Below, one piece after another: positions 26,215 to 37,760 of a stretch of DNA of 64,000 nt (position 1 is its first letter; each line of letters begins with the position of its first letter). Source of the stretch: Blasia pusilla (taxonomy: Eukaryota > Marchantiophyta > Marchantiopsida > Blasiales); assembly GCA_050084515.1 (NCBI GenBank), contig CM114272.1, forward strand, positions 44,516,001 through 44,580,000, in the 5' to 3' direction. Below the pieces are notes generated by a model, which was not told where the DNA came from, did not search any database, and saw nothing but the letters and a program-made list of their open reading frames with translations. A program made the position numbers and the translations under genes.

Positions 26215-28030
26215 TCCCGATCTATGGATCCATCTAAGTCTCCCCGCAGCGAGGAGATCAGACGCAATTTGGAACAGAAACTTGTCCTTCCTCAATTCGT
26301 CCTCAAACACGGAATTGGGAGACTCCGAAACGTCCATCATACCTCCTGCCTGAACATTATACAATTCCCGCTGATGAACGTGCTGGACATCTACAAGTAG
26401 GTCAAAGACGACCTACACTTGCTTAACTCTTTGTGTGAGGGGATCTTCCCAATTGTTCCAAATTAATTGCAGTACTCGGGCGATCATAGGTGCTGGTAAA
26501 GGGTCATAACTTTCAAATTCGATGCTGTGTTGACTTGCTGCAGCCACGAAATCCGTGAAGGCAGCTTGGGTTAGGTTTCCACAGATGGAGGTTTTAATCT
26601 GCTGAAGGCATGTTTGCATGGCTGTAACAACATGGAATTTGAAGTGAATGTCTATGGAGCTCTCACAAAATGCGCAGAGGGCGGGAAAAATCCCATCATA
26701 TAAATGAGTCCAAACGTGTTGCAAGCAATGGCCATTTTCACGAGTGCCTTTATCCCTTGATTGTACCTTCAGAGCCGTAGCACATTCGAGTTCGCCACTG
26801 GAATTGAGTGGAGAGCTCACGTAGTGTACATTGAGGGTAGTGCGAGAAATGGCAGTGAGAAGACCTCTAAAGATGCAAAGTCTGCCGAAGTCTTATAATT
26901 TCTCCATCTCAGCTCTCAAGCAACTTTGGCGGTACACAACAGTGGCTCCTTCTAGCATTCCCTTCTCCATCTACGTCGTCGACAATCCTTTATCTACAAA
27001 AAAGGCTGAGAATTTGGAACGTGCAGATGGCAAAGGGAATGCCACAATGGCGAGCACTAAGGCCACGCCCTCGTTGCTTGTGTGCAATTGAACCGCTGCA
27101 GCTAATCCAACTCCTGCGGCAACGAGACAGTCTCTCGATAGTACAGTTGTCTGAAGCACATCCACTAGCATACAAACAACTCCTCCATACAATGATCCTG
27201 CTTCATTGCTTGCAGAATTCTTGTTTTGTAAACCCAAAGAAACTAACTCCTCTCCACCGCAATGAGTACTGGCATAAATTCTCCCCGCATGACTTTCAGG
27301 AGTTCCATACGTTTTATTTGAGAAGAGTTGGCTGCAGAAAAAATTCTCCAAAAACTGCTATAGAAGGTAATACATCGAGGAAAATGCATCCTAACATTCC
27401 TCCATGACAATGGGAGTAAGACGACCCCCTTGCAGAGCGTGCTGTAAAACGCCCTCTACATCTTCACAAATGGATTTCACCATCAACGGTACAGAATTTT
27501 GAGCGACTTGCTTCATGACCCCTTGATTGGGCAAACTCGCTAATGAGGACGCCACCGCCACCACAGAGAATCTACAATGTTTCGAGCCCTCTGTGCCATA
27601 ATCCAGCAGCACTGTTGAAAGGCTTCTTGCAGAGAAGTCCATATTCTTGTGCCACATGCGAGAGGGGAGAAAGCAAGCCACGGTGCAGGGGGCGAGAATT
27701 CTCGACGAACAGAAGCTCCATAAATACCCTGAAACTGATCCTCAAGTCATGCTCACCGCACTGAAAAATAGACATAGATTCTTCCCAACCTGCTTCACCT
27801 ATGTAAGCTGGGCGTAGGTCGAAGGCTTCTGCCCAAACACAGACAACTCTCTCGCCAAGGCCCCCAGCTCCGGTCTCTCCTCTAACCTGTGCAGTACTCC
27901 CGCCAGAACCTGTGCAGCGTCGTTCGTCTTGGATCAAACTCCTGAAGAATAGCTATCATGACAGCACTGTAGTATATCTGCGCGAGGGACTTGACTTTGG
28001 TCGCAGAGCTGTACGAGTCTCTAGAGACGA
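26215..28030 (-). pseudogene. THADA: THADA (Trm732-like) N-terminal relic
   Basis: THADA/Trm732 partners the Trm7/FTSJ1 methyltransferase for 2'-O-methylation in the tRNA anticodon loop. The minus strand shows plant THADA N-terminal blocks in order: FMELLFVENSRPLHRGLLS (about 27720), LSRDCLVAAGVGLAAAVQL (about 27140), GRLCIFRGLLTAISRTTLN (about 26860), LYDGIFPALCAFCE (about 26690), QTCLQQIKTSI (about 26600) and RVLQLIWNNWEDPLTQRVKQ (about 26440). From 27681 down to 26281 one frame is kept, broken only by stops at 27391, about 27361, 26971, about 26896 and 26413, each standing where Gln is expected or possible. A frameshift lies near 27650. The large C-terminal part is absent, so this is a truncated pseudogene. 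The functional gene should lie elsewhere. Confidence 0.88.
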
Positions 28031-28586
28031 ACTATATTTTTCAGAGTCAACATGCAGGTAAATCCAATGATTTGTACAAGTGCTCGAGCCTCGACACTGA
28101 TACAACAAGCAAACTTCATAACATGGTGCGCTCCCACGTTCGACATCCATCCGCTTGTTCGGAAAGTTGAATCCGGATGGTTTCTTGTAAGAACCCTTGC
28201 AAAGGCAGTCCATACAAATGGTAATTTTTGGAGCTCCAATCGGCTATTTTTATGTATTCCGTTGGTTTTATAAAATTGGCTAATCCCAATTGGCTTTTTT
28301 AATGTATTCCACTTACGATCCGCCTATCGACTCAGTATGGAGATGATGTGGTCAACATTCACAATCATCTCATGACGTACTAATAGAACCTTTGTGAATT
28401 GTTCATGATTCCAAAATCCTACTGGTTGGAGTTATATGGCCAACAAATGAAGTTCATTTATAATGAAGAGGTATAGTAGTGCTCTCGATAGAACCAGAAC
28501 CGACCTTGTAGCTGTTCAGATGGTCGCGTTCGTGGAGGGAAGTGCAGGAAGCCTTCTGTAAAAATTTGAAGGATTCCTCTTATCAT

Positions 28587-28590
<4 letters not shown>

Positions 28591-28667
<77 letters not shown>
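28591..28667. repeat. (CT)n microsatellite, about 77 bp
   Basis: A pure CT dinucleotide run of 38 units. The Arg-Glu repeat ORF on the minus strand is an artefact. Confidence 0.99.
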
Positions 28668-28669
<2 letters not shown>

Positions 28670-28707
28670 TCACAAGTAAATAAAATTGTTGTTTTGTTTT
28701 GAATTCA

Positions 28708-29720
28708 ATGTGTCTCAGGAGCGATCTCTCCATGGCTACTTCAAATCCACATATGTCTCGAGTTGTGTGTGGTGTTGCTTTGGGGAAGAACACATATTGG
28801 AGATATTTGCATGATGGCACCAAGTGGATTTGCTTGGTTTGTAACCGCATGTTCTCTGCCAAAAACAAGACAAAGTGTAACCAACACTTCATTTAAAAGC
28901 ATCCAAGCCTCAAACAATGCTACTTAGTTCAATTGGAACATGCGGGTAGGCCTCCTATTGACCCTAGAAAGGGCCGTAAGAGGCAGATTAGTGATTCCCA
29001 AAGAGAGAAAGAGAAGTTGAAGAAATCTGGTGATGCAACTAAGCGAGAGGAAAAAATGAGAAGGGAGAAATTATATCAATTGCGCCAATTTCATTCAGAA
29101 AGATGGTTAGCAATTGAGGATCGTCCTAAGATCCCTCACTTGGGAAAGAAGCCATCCTTGTTAGCTTTGATGGATTGTGTAATCTCCAACATTGCTTTGA
29201 CATTGATGATTAGGACGAGCTCTTAAATAGCAAGAAGTATGGGCATTGTCTTGTGAAAGTTCGTGAGTGTCAAACAAGCAATGCCATGATGGAGATGGTT
29301 GTGTTGGGATGCTTGGATGCCATTGAGAAAGCAAGTGAGCCAACGTCTACAGATTTGATTGGGAGGGGCAAGCAATATTTTCTACACCTTCACTTGGTGA
29401 AGAAACTATGGGGGGTGGTGGAGAAAAAAGGGGGTGTGCACTTGGATTTGCTTCGTTCTGAATATTCTAATGAGAGAGATCAGCAAGTGAGGGAGACACT
29501 TGCTTGGATACAGAGGAAGAAGCAAAACTTGATGGGATGGCTAGAGAGAGATCAGGAACAATACTCAGATTTCATGGCAAAGCAACAATATCATGAATGG
29601 GTGGAGAAGAGGAATCTAGAGAACGTGAAGGAGGTTTGTGAGGAAAGGGCATGTAGGTATGTGCCCAAAGAGAAGATAGATGTAGACTTTCAATGGTTTA
29701 GGAAGAGTGGCAGTCAATAG
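28708..29720 (+). pseudogene. BED-finger-like gene of unknown family, broken
   Basis: The N-terminal part encodes GTKWICLVCNRMFSAKNK and, a few residues on, QHFI-stop-KHPS. Together they give C-X2-C...H...H spacing like a BED finger of hAT transposases and their relatives. A basic linker, RKGRKRQISDSQREKEKLKK, follows. After a frameshift near 29190 a 155-residue piece (29253-29720) is helical and charged, with no domain I recognise. The TAA at about 28894 is in frame, so the product is not made as it stands. It could be a hAT relic or a dead host gene. It ends where gypsy sequence begins. Confidence 0.5.
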
Positions 29721-30360
29721 AGGATATTATCGTCGCCTTGGACCCACCCACCAATCTCCGAGAATTGAGAGGATTCTTGGGACACGTCAGATATTATCGA
29801 CGGTTTATTAGAGATTATGCGGTGAAAGCAGGAGCTCTTATCACATTACTTTAAAAAGCTACCGAATGGGAGTGGACCCCACCTTGCCAAGCGGCATTTG
29901 ACGCATTAAAGGGAGCATTGCAAAAGGCTCATGTACTTCGATCCCCCTATTGGACCAAACCCTTCCACGTATATGTGGACACATCCTCGTTTGCCATTGG
30001 AGTGGTGCTCAGCCAACTGGATGAAAACAAACATGACTTCCCGGTCTACTACGCAGGCCGGCAACTATCTTCAGCGGAACAGAAATATACAACTACCGAA
30101 TGAGAGGCGCTAGGCATGGTCTTCTCGTGTAAAAAGTTCCGACACTATTTATTAGGGTACGAATTTGTCTTCCATATAGATCATTTTTCGCTCAGACCAT
30201 TAATGGTGAAGGCGGACCTGTCAGGTCGCATTGCGCGATGGATTCTGTTGCTCCAAGAATTCACATTCGATGTCGTTACCCATGTCAGCAAGGTTCATAC
30301 CAATGCGGATTTTCTTTCCCGGTTGAGGATGATGAACGCGGACCTAACACAATCCGTGGA
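29721..30360 (+). pseudogene. Ty3/gypsy RT connection and RNase H
   Basis: LRGFLGHVRYYRRFI, then HVYVDTSSFAIGVVLSQLD, VYYAGRQLSSAEQKYTTTE and FRHYLLGYEFVFHIDHFSL are the RT C-terminal and RNase H blocks of Ty3/gypsy. TNADFLSRL ends the domain. There is a TAA at about 29852, and a TGA at 30101 stands at a position that is nearly always Arg in the family (CGA to TGA fits). Confidence 0.92.
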
Positions 30361-31689
30361 TGACACCTTTCCCGACAAAGACCTGTTCGAGATCACGGAG
30401 GACCGGTTGTGCCAATCTTTTTATGAAGATATTTTGCATTTTTTAATTACTCTGCGACTTCCCGCCCCTATGACAGCGGAGGAACGAGTTGTCTTCTTAC
30501 ATAAGGTAGGACCATATGAGATATGTCAGGGGATACTATTCAAATTAGGTGCGGATGAAGAGTATCGACGATGCTTGGAAGCAGAAGAAATCCCCCACGT
30601 CATTAGAGCCATGCATACGGCTGATTCTGGTGGACACTACGCTTTAAAAAATACCGTTAAGAAAATCTTGGCGGCACGTTATTGGTGGCCAACTATGTAC
30701 AAAGATGTAGGTAACTTTATCCAAAGTTGTGATGTCTGTCAAAGAGCAGGTCGACCAACGACTACCTCGCGGTGGCCTTTGGTACCCATCATGCCCCTAG
30801 CTCCTTTTGAAAAATGGGGTATTGACTTTGTGGGCCCTATCTCCCCCGCTACTCGCCAAACACGGCGGAAGTATATCCTTATAGCCACCGACTATTGTAC
30901 CAAGATGGTTAAGGCGGTGGCCACGCGAAAAGATGACAGTGAGGCAGTGGCCAATTTTTATGCGAAATGATTATCACTCGGTATGGCTGCCCATTGGAAT
31001 TAGTAAGTGATCGTGGCACTCACTTCTTGAACAAGACTATTGAGTCTCTAACTTCCCACTTTCTCATTAAGCATCAGAAAACCATGCCCTACAACCCTAA
31101 AGGCAACGGGTTGACGGAAAAAGCTAACGGCCTGATCTGCCGGATATTGCATCGATTGACGGTAACGTATTCCTATGATTGGGACATGAAAATTTCCGCG
31201 GCATTGTGGGCATACCGAACAACTGAGAAGGTTACTACAAAGTATACCCCGTTCTTCCTGACTTATGGCGTTCATCCCTTAACACCTATTGAATGGGCTT
31301 TGCCCACTTATCGAGTATTGGAAGGAACGAGAATGGAGGCAGTCGGCAAAGTTTTCCAAGGAAGGAATGAGACCTTAGTTGCGTTGGAGGAAGCACGCAC
31401 GTTAGCTTTACGCCAGACAAAACATGTGCAAAACGAACGCAAGCAACATTACGATCGACATCTCCAGCCACAATCTATAAGCGTTGGAGACCTGGTGTTG
31501 TTGTACGATAACTGGCGGCTAAAGTTCCCCGGAAAATTAAAATTAAACTTGATGGGACCCTACCAAGTATTGGCCATCTATGATAACAGATTGCTACATT
31601 TTGGGACCGTACACGGCGAATCCCTGCCCACTCGTGTCAATGGAATGCATGTTCGGCGGTATTATGAGCCTCAATCCTACCCGGACTGA
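30361..31689 (+). pseudogene. Ty3/gypsy integrase, one frameshift
   Basis: The zinc-binding leader HYALKNTVKKILAARYWWP...CDVCQRAG lies at about 30640-30760. The core WGIDFVGPIS (first Asp), LELVSDRGTHFLN (second Asp) and PKGNGLTEKANGLI (Glu region) follow at 30810-31130. The frame breaks at about 30965 by a one-base loss; both sides are otherwise open. The C-terminal segment VGDLVLLYDN...GPYQVLAIYDN follows and stops at 31689. There is no chromodomain signature after it. Confidence 0.92.
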
Positions 31690-31937
31690 AACAGGAGGAA
31701 GGGGGTGAGCGACTGCCTCGAGCTTCGCAAAAGGGCGAAGCGCGAGGATAGTGGGACTTTGTGAAGCGTGATGTATGGGAGCTTCGCAAAGCAACAAAGC
31801 AGGGAAGCGCGAGAGTTCTTGAGCTTTGCAAAGAAGCGAAGCGCCAAACTAACTGTTGCAGTTCCGGCGCCAACACCAAAAGCTCGCATAACGCTGGGAC
31901 TATATAAGCCTCCCTACTGAACCAAACGGGTATTTTC
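31690..31937. repeat. Spacer with repeated GCTTCGC/GCGAAGC words
   Basis: It lies between integrase and the extra ORF. GAGCTTCGCAAA or close variants and GAAGCGC words recur several times, so the two strands can pair. A CTATATAAGCC box at about 31900 may be a promoter for the ORF downstream. Confidence 0.7.
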
Positions 31938-33860
31938 ATGGACGGAGTCACCACAAAGTTGCGGAGCAGACCAAAGCGGGGCGTTCACCGAGATCGACCT
32001 ACCAGCATGCCTCATGAAGACTCCACGCCCATTCTGCGAAGTGCGGCCATGCCTATGGTCAAGCTGTCACCAGAGCTGGTCGAAGCGCTTGAAGAGCGAT
32101 CCTTGGCGACTTTCTTTCAAGCTAATTGGACATTGACATCCGGGGAACCCCTCGGGGAGCTTTGCTCTTCAACTGCAGCAGCCAAGTTTCGAAGAAAGGG
32201 TCTTTGATATTGAGCTCAACCACAACAATGGACGTCGGATGACTGGCGAGCCACTTATATGCTCCAAGCTGCTCCAGAGTATGAGTATGATACCGAGGCC
32301 TTGGTGAAACACGAAGATTTTTTGGCACTCGGTTGTGTAACGTCTGATCGTCTGGGCAGGAATGGTTATAAGGCTACGTTGCTGTCTCCGCCATTGTTTG
32401 GACAGTTTTGTAAGCATTTGATGACGTTATTTTACCCTGCTCGCTCTTACTACCTAACAAATAAGCTCGTCAAGATGTGCTATATCCTTTGGAATCAGCA
32501 CCTGGACCCCAAAGCACCGGGATTCGACTTCGCTTCCTTTGTCGACGGGCACTTACGAGCAATGCTGGAGGCGCTTCATCTGAGCACGAAGTCATTCTTA
32601 TCTCCTTTTCTAATCCATCTATATATTCATAAGCAGGAATTGACGGCAGATGAAGCGCTAGATTGGTCGCAGGTCACTCCCGTCCGCTTGCCAAGAAAGA
32701 GCGGAGCGGCCACTAGTGGGAGCCGCAAAGTCACCCCGCCACGCAAAGCAGCCCCAAAGCAACATCCGCATACTTCGGCTTCAGGCAAAGCCGAGGAGTT
32801 TACCGAATTGCCGAGACCAAAGCGCGGCAGGGTCAATTTCGAAACACCCTCGGAACCAAAACCCGCAACTCAAGAGGACTCCAACGAGATGCCTCGGGCT
32901 AGCGATCACCGTCCTGCACTTTGTCTCATGTCCCAGACAGCCAATGATATGGTGTGGTTCCTGAATTTAGTTGTCTCGGTCATGAATCAACTTAAACATG
33001 TTCTCCACCTGGACGACACAGCGACGGTGGACGAGTATTTACAAGGCCTTGATGACCTCAACTGTAGGGCCCAAGCTTCGTCAGTGAACGAAGCACAACG
33101 CAAAGTGGCGGAAACAAATCTTCACTTGCGGGATCAAGAACTTGAAGACACGAAAACCATGCTTCGCAAAGTTCAAAGCGACTTAGTCCATAGTCAATAC
33201 GAAGCACGGAACGCGCGCCAATGGGAGAGCTTGGCGATTAACCTAGAGTGTGGGGCTAATCAGTTAGCTTCGCAGGTTAAGGAAGCTTCGCAACTGATTC
33301 AACAATATGGACACCAGATGCATCGTGTTAACAACGAATTCAAGAAATTGGCCACCCAACATGCTGAATCTTCAAAATTGCTTCAAGAAAATCAAGAAAC
33401 AAACAAAGAATTAGTGGCGCAGTGGTCAGAGGTTATAGGGAGGATTGCTATCTTGGAGGTAGAACAGAAGCTGCTCAACGAAGTACAGTTAGACCCGCAA
33501 TATGCCAAGGAGTTAGTCGACAAAGAAAGCAAGAATTTTGAACAACAGATGAGCAAAGAGATCGACTATATCAACAAACATTGGAAGCGCCAATTCGACA
33601 ACCATACAAAATCTCTTTCGGAAGCTGTTCTCACCCTCTCGATTACTTTTAAAGAATTACCATTATTTACTCCATCTGATGTCTTAGTCCAGAATGAAGT
33701 ACTAGGAAGTAAATTAGTTGTTAATAAATCGCGAGAAAGAATGCGCAATCACACCCCCAACATTATCAACAAACCTTCTACTATTCACGGTCATTTCGCG
33801 CCTACACCTGAGTTTGATAGTTTAGAGGATACTTTTATGGAGTTAGAAGAAACATCCTGA
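31938..33860 (+). pseudogene. Extra ORF of the gypsy element: N-terminal globular part plus long coiled coil
   Basis: An open 533-residue frame covers 32259-33860. A first piece (31938-32207) joins it after a stop and frame change near 32210. The first 130 or so residues of the long frame look globular (FGQFCKHLMTLFYPARSYYL, then LVKMCYILWNQHLDPK). Next comes a basic Ser/Pro/Lys linker (about 145-215), then a helix-rich region (about 270-470) typical of a coiled coil. No signal peptide or membrane segment is seen, which argues against an env-like product. It may relate to plant-transposon accessory proteins, but I do not recognise a family. Its position between integrase and the polypurine tract makes it part of the element. 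Confidence 0.72.
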
Positions 33861-33883
33861 TGTGTTCGCCGGGGCGGCTCACA

Positions 33884-33898
33884 TTTTAGGGAGGGGGT
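33884..33898 (+). other. Polypurine tract of the gypsy element
   Basis: TTTTAGGGAGGGGGTA-like purine run directly before the TG that starts the LTR. It is the expected primer site for plus-strand synthesis. Confidence 0.8.
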
Positions 33899-33899
33899 A

Positions 33900-35090
33900 T
33901 GTGATACCCACAATTTTGTACTTTTGAAGAAATATATCTTTTTATTCAACGAAGACTCTTGTACATTATGATTTTTATTATTATTTATTATTATGAGGAG
34001 GAATGAGTAAGATTAAAGTGAATCAAGAAGCTCCAAGGACAAGGCAGAGAGATAGAAAATCAAGGATTTGCCTAAGAGGAGAGGAGAATAAAATAACAAA
34101 GTCTCAAGACTCAGCAAGAAGCTTTGGAATGTCAACGCAGCTCAAGCTCTGTCTACGAAGTGCTTTGCTCTATAACGAAGCATAACGAAGCAGGAAGAAG
34201 AAGAGAAAGAAGTACTTCGCTCTTGTACAAAGCGCAAAACACGAAGCACCTTAAACAAGAATGAAGAATGGAGTGCTTCTTCCCCGAGACGTCCAGCGAA
34301 GCGAAGCTAAGAATGACTGTGATTTCAAGCGACACACCGTTAGAACAATTAGAAAAGGAAGGGGCGCGACCCTTTGTATCAGATAGATAGTTAGGACAGT
34401 TTTGTTCCTGCGGATTCACAGGGATCGTAGGAAAAGCTAAGAGAACCATAGATCTAGGTAGTTACAAATGCTGAAAAGACACCACCTTCATCAAGAACGC
34501 TTCGAATCTTTGGATCACTCCTACTCCATCAAGTATTTAAGAAGCAAGACAGAAGCCATAATCATCATTCTCTTACGAAGTCCTTATGCTGTAAGAATGG
34601 TCCGAGCAAGGGAGTAGTACCCTCTCGAGCTTGTATACACTTTGAAGCTTTCTCATTCTTGATGGAATAGTACAACAATCATCCTTATGTCTGAGTATTC
34701 TTTTTGGGTCTGCAGAGTGAAGAGTGAATCAGGCAAACCTTTCTCATCAATGAAATAATCAACATGAGTCGTAGGAAATCTATTTGACAGAGAGTAGCTT
34801 GCTGAGACGGATTGAGTTCTGAAAGTAGGAGAAGCCAGCTTTCATGTTGAGGTCTCTGTGAGGTTTCTTGATATCGAGAGGAAATCTACTTGAGCATGCT
34901 GTCAATTCCACTAGAGAGAATTGAGAAAAGATCCCTTGGTACTAAGAAAGATCTGAAGATATTGATAAGACATTGAATATAACTCATACACATTTAAATA
35001 CAACTATTACAACATAATTGTAATTTCGAACTCTTTTTTCATCAAACAATGATCCTCTTGGGGATCGAACTTATTAAACGATTGTAAAAT
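33900..35090 (+). mobile_element. 3' LTR of the gypsy element (right end uncertain)
   Basis: It starts TGTGATACCC immediately after the polypurine tract. It contains more GAAGC/GCTTC words at 34130-34330, like the element's interior. Without a second LTR the CA end is undefined; somewhere between 34990 and 35090 is likely. Confidence 0.6.
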
Positions 35091-35112
35091 AGAAACCCTT
35101 ATACATTATAGG

Positions 35113-35909
35113 TTTCCTCTGAAGGTACACCATCTAAAGAACTCCCATGCATTCCACCTACTAATGAACCTGTTGGAGATGATTGTCAAAATTTGGAAGG
35201 CATTCCTACAAATGGATCCCCAATGAGCAGCTTGAAAGAGGATAGTGCAAAGCTCTTGGATCACTTGGGAGAGACAACTTATGTTGCTGAACTTGGTGAC
35301 ATAGATGTTGGTACATCTGAGTCTTTACATTTTGTGGATTCATTGTGTGAAATGGTGGATAGTGTAAACCATCACATCACAAAGATTCCTCTTGAGCATG
35401 GTTTTATTACACCAGTGAATACACATTTGGATTCTCTTAAGAATTCAAGTATAATAGGTGAGGATTGTGATCCTTATATTGATGGTGTGAGAGAGGGACC
35501 TTCTTCTCATGACCTTCTTGCTTTGAAAAAGAACCTGTTGAAAGTTGCATCCTCATATGGAGCAAGGAAGAGAAATGTCTCAGTGCACGAAGAAGTGGAT
35601 GATTCTACAAGAGGGGGGGTTTCAACTCAAGTGGATGATATAGATCCCATATCTGACACCCAGATATTAAGGAATCTAAATGAGGTTAATGATGAATGGG
35701 CCATACCTCTATCTGTAACCCAAGTAGCAGATGCAGTAGAATACGAGAGGATGGAGGATGAGCTACCAAGTGCATCCCAACTCCATGTTACTCAGGTCAT
35801 GGCTGAGACAAACACAAAACTTCTTGAAAGTTTGAAAAGGTCTAAGAGCACCCAACGACATACTGGATTATCTCCCACCATGGAGGAGTGTAGAGATCTA
35901 GGCAAGTAA
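35113..35909 (+). CDS. Exon-like ORF of unknown family
   Basis: An open frame begins after a TATAG acceptor-like site at about 35112 and runs to a TAA at 35909. The TAA lies inside CAA-GTAAAG, a good splice donor, so the TAA may be intronic. The frame also continues after it into a basic stretch (about 35910-36014). The product is acidic, with several Thr-Gln pairs (VTQVADAVEYE, HVTQVMAETN). There is no start codon; the first in-frame codon simply follows the acceptor. It could be an internal exon of a gene whose intron received the gypsy element. I do not recognise it. Confidence 0.4.
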
Positions 35910-36014
35910 AGATCTAAAGTTCTTGAAGACATGTTGGCTACTCCTCCCACTCGGCGAGCAAAGAAAAAAAAATATGGACAATCAAAAGCAGGGCAGAAAC
36001 GGAGAAGACATTGA

Positions 36015-36764
36015 GGTACCATTTGATTCAGTTTTTTCATCTCTTTCAATCATTTAGCGTTTTAAGTTTATTCCTATTGTGGATATTATATATGAAATTG
36101 GCAGAGCTAGTTATACAAAATTTTAAAGGTGATGAATGGATGTGGTTTTGTGTTCTCAGGTGGAGGTGGATTGTTGGAAAGAAACCTCCTTTTTCCTGGG
36201 GGCAAAAAAAAATAGACATCATAAGACCACTACAAACTTTTTTCCATCACTCTCCATGTGAGCCTAAGTTTCTTAACATTACCTGTCTCGGTCTACAAAA
36301 AGCAGTGCCCATGGGTATTTTTGTTGGAGGACCACCCGGATGCCAACCTCTCTTTTTGCAAGGATTGTTGCCTACATCATGGCCTCCCCTGAATTGCCCC
36401 ATAAACAACTTTCTGTTGGTTCTGAATGGTGTATGCTCAAGACCAACTTTGTGAAATGTGAACACATGAGAGGATAATTGAACCAAAAGATTGTTAGCTG
36501 TGTGGAGTAAAGAGGAACTGATGTCCCTTCATTCAGATCCTAAAGCTGAGAAATCGAGAAGCTGCACCCCTCCCAACCCGTAAGAAAGCTCACCATAAGA
36601 AAGGAAAGATTTTTAGAAGTGATTTTCTTCCACCCTGCACCCACAAAAATCTAACAGGTTGGGAATCCAAAATGGCAATCCGACAGGTAGTAGGAATCCT
36701 GCTTATCTTAGACAAGAAAAGAAGCCTACAACTGGTTTAACGAATGTAGGGGAACGAGCCAAAA
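36015..36764. other. No gene seen; left fringe of the palindrome-repeat zone
   Basis: Short ORFs only. Degenerate copies of the CAACCCGTCGG repeat appear from about 36560. I looked for a terminal inverted repeat matching 50.2-50.4 kb and did not find one. Confidence 0.45.
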
Positions 36765-37130
36765 GTTAAGAAGCCCGCCACAATGCGTCAGAAGTTGGTC
36801 TCACAGGGAAAGAGTCCGATCACTCAAGCAGCCAACCTGTCGGAATCAGAAAGCTTGCCTGGAAATGGTTAAAAAGTTGTAGTGAGCAAAAAGCAAAAAG
36901 TTGCAACCCGTCGGAATCATACGGGTTGCAAAATTATAATTCTGAGTAGCTAAAAGAACACAATCCACAAGTCCAAAAAAATATTCCAGCAAACTTTTAC
37001 AAACACCATTATTGGTTGAAAAAATCTCGTCCTTTATTACCTCCGAAGGAACCTCAAAAATGTACATTTGACCTAGTCTATGATTTCTTCAGCCTCGTCA
37101 TCTACAAATTTACTCCTATCTCTCCTCGGT
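36765..37130 (-). repeat. Duplicated 3' gene end, copy 2
   Basis: It matches 37404-37760 in order: GCCCGCCACA, AGGGAAAGAGTCCGAT, a palindrome repeat, GTTTGTAAAAGTTTG (minus strand) and a coding end of FVDDEAEEIID. It is a direct duplication with about 640-bp spacing. Confidence 0.85.
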
Positions 37131-37403
37131 GACAGTACCAAAGGAATGTCCTGGGATACAAGTGGCTCCTCTGGACGATTGTAGATGGGGATCGAAAATG
37201 TTGGCGAATTCGAGAGCCTTGGCCTCCCCCCTAGGTACGCCATAACGGTCCCATGTAACCTGATTTGAGTCCCACCGCCTTCCTCGGCAGTATACCTTGT
37301 ACGCTCTCCAATGTGACACCCATCCAGTATCAATATGTGCTCCGTCCTTGGTAATACCATTATGGCAATGGCAGAGGTAGTAGGAATCCAACACGTCTGA
37401 TAG

Positions 37404-37760
37404 AAGAAAAGAAGCCCGCCACACTGCCTCTTAAGTTGGACCATCAGGGAAAGAGTCCGATTAGGCAACCTGTCGGAATCCGACAGGTTTCCAAGGAGTG
37501 GTAAAAAGGTGTTGTCGTCAAAAAATGAAAACTTGCAAGCAGGAGAAATCCGACGGTTTGCAAAATAGAAGTCCGCGGAGTTCATAGACGATCACATTCG
37601 AAAAGACAAAAAATGTTCAACAAACTTTTACAAGCACCACCATCGTTCAAAAAAATCATCTCCTTTATATCATCTGAAAAAAGCTCGCAACTGTACATTT
37701 GATCTATTCTATGAAATCGTTTGCCTCATCATCAAATAGCTCCCTACTCCAATCGCTGCA
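37404..37760 (-). repeat. Duplicated 3' gene end, copy 1
   Basis: On the minus strand it carries a coding end FDDEANDFIE and the same 3' UTR-like blocks as copy 2 at 36765-37130. It follows directly on the methyltransferase gene. Confidence 0.85.

Larger units (their letters stand above)
29721..35090 (+). mobile_element. 5'-truncated Ty3/gypsy retrotransposon with extra 3' ORF and 3' LTR
   Basis: It starts abruptly in the RT connection domain (RELRGFLGHVRYYRRFI). RNase H, integrase, a spacer, an extra coiled-coil ORF, a purine-rich tract (33884-33898) and a TGTGATACCC LTR start at 33900 follow in order. LTR, gag, protease and the RT catalytic part are missing. The right border (about 35.0-35.1 kb) is uncertain because no second LTR is available. 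Stops and frameshifts in pol show it is dead. The unit is unusual for the long ORF after integrase. Confidence 0.88.
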
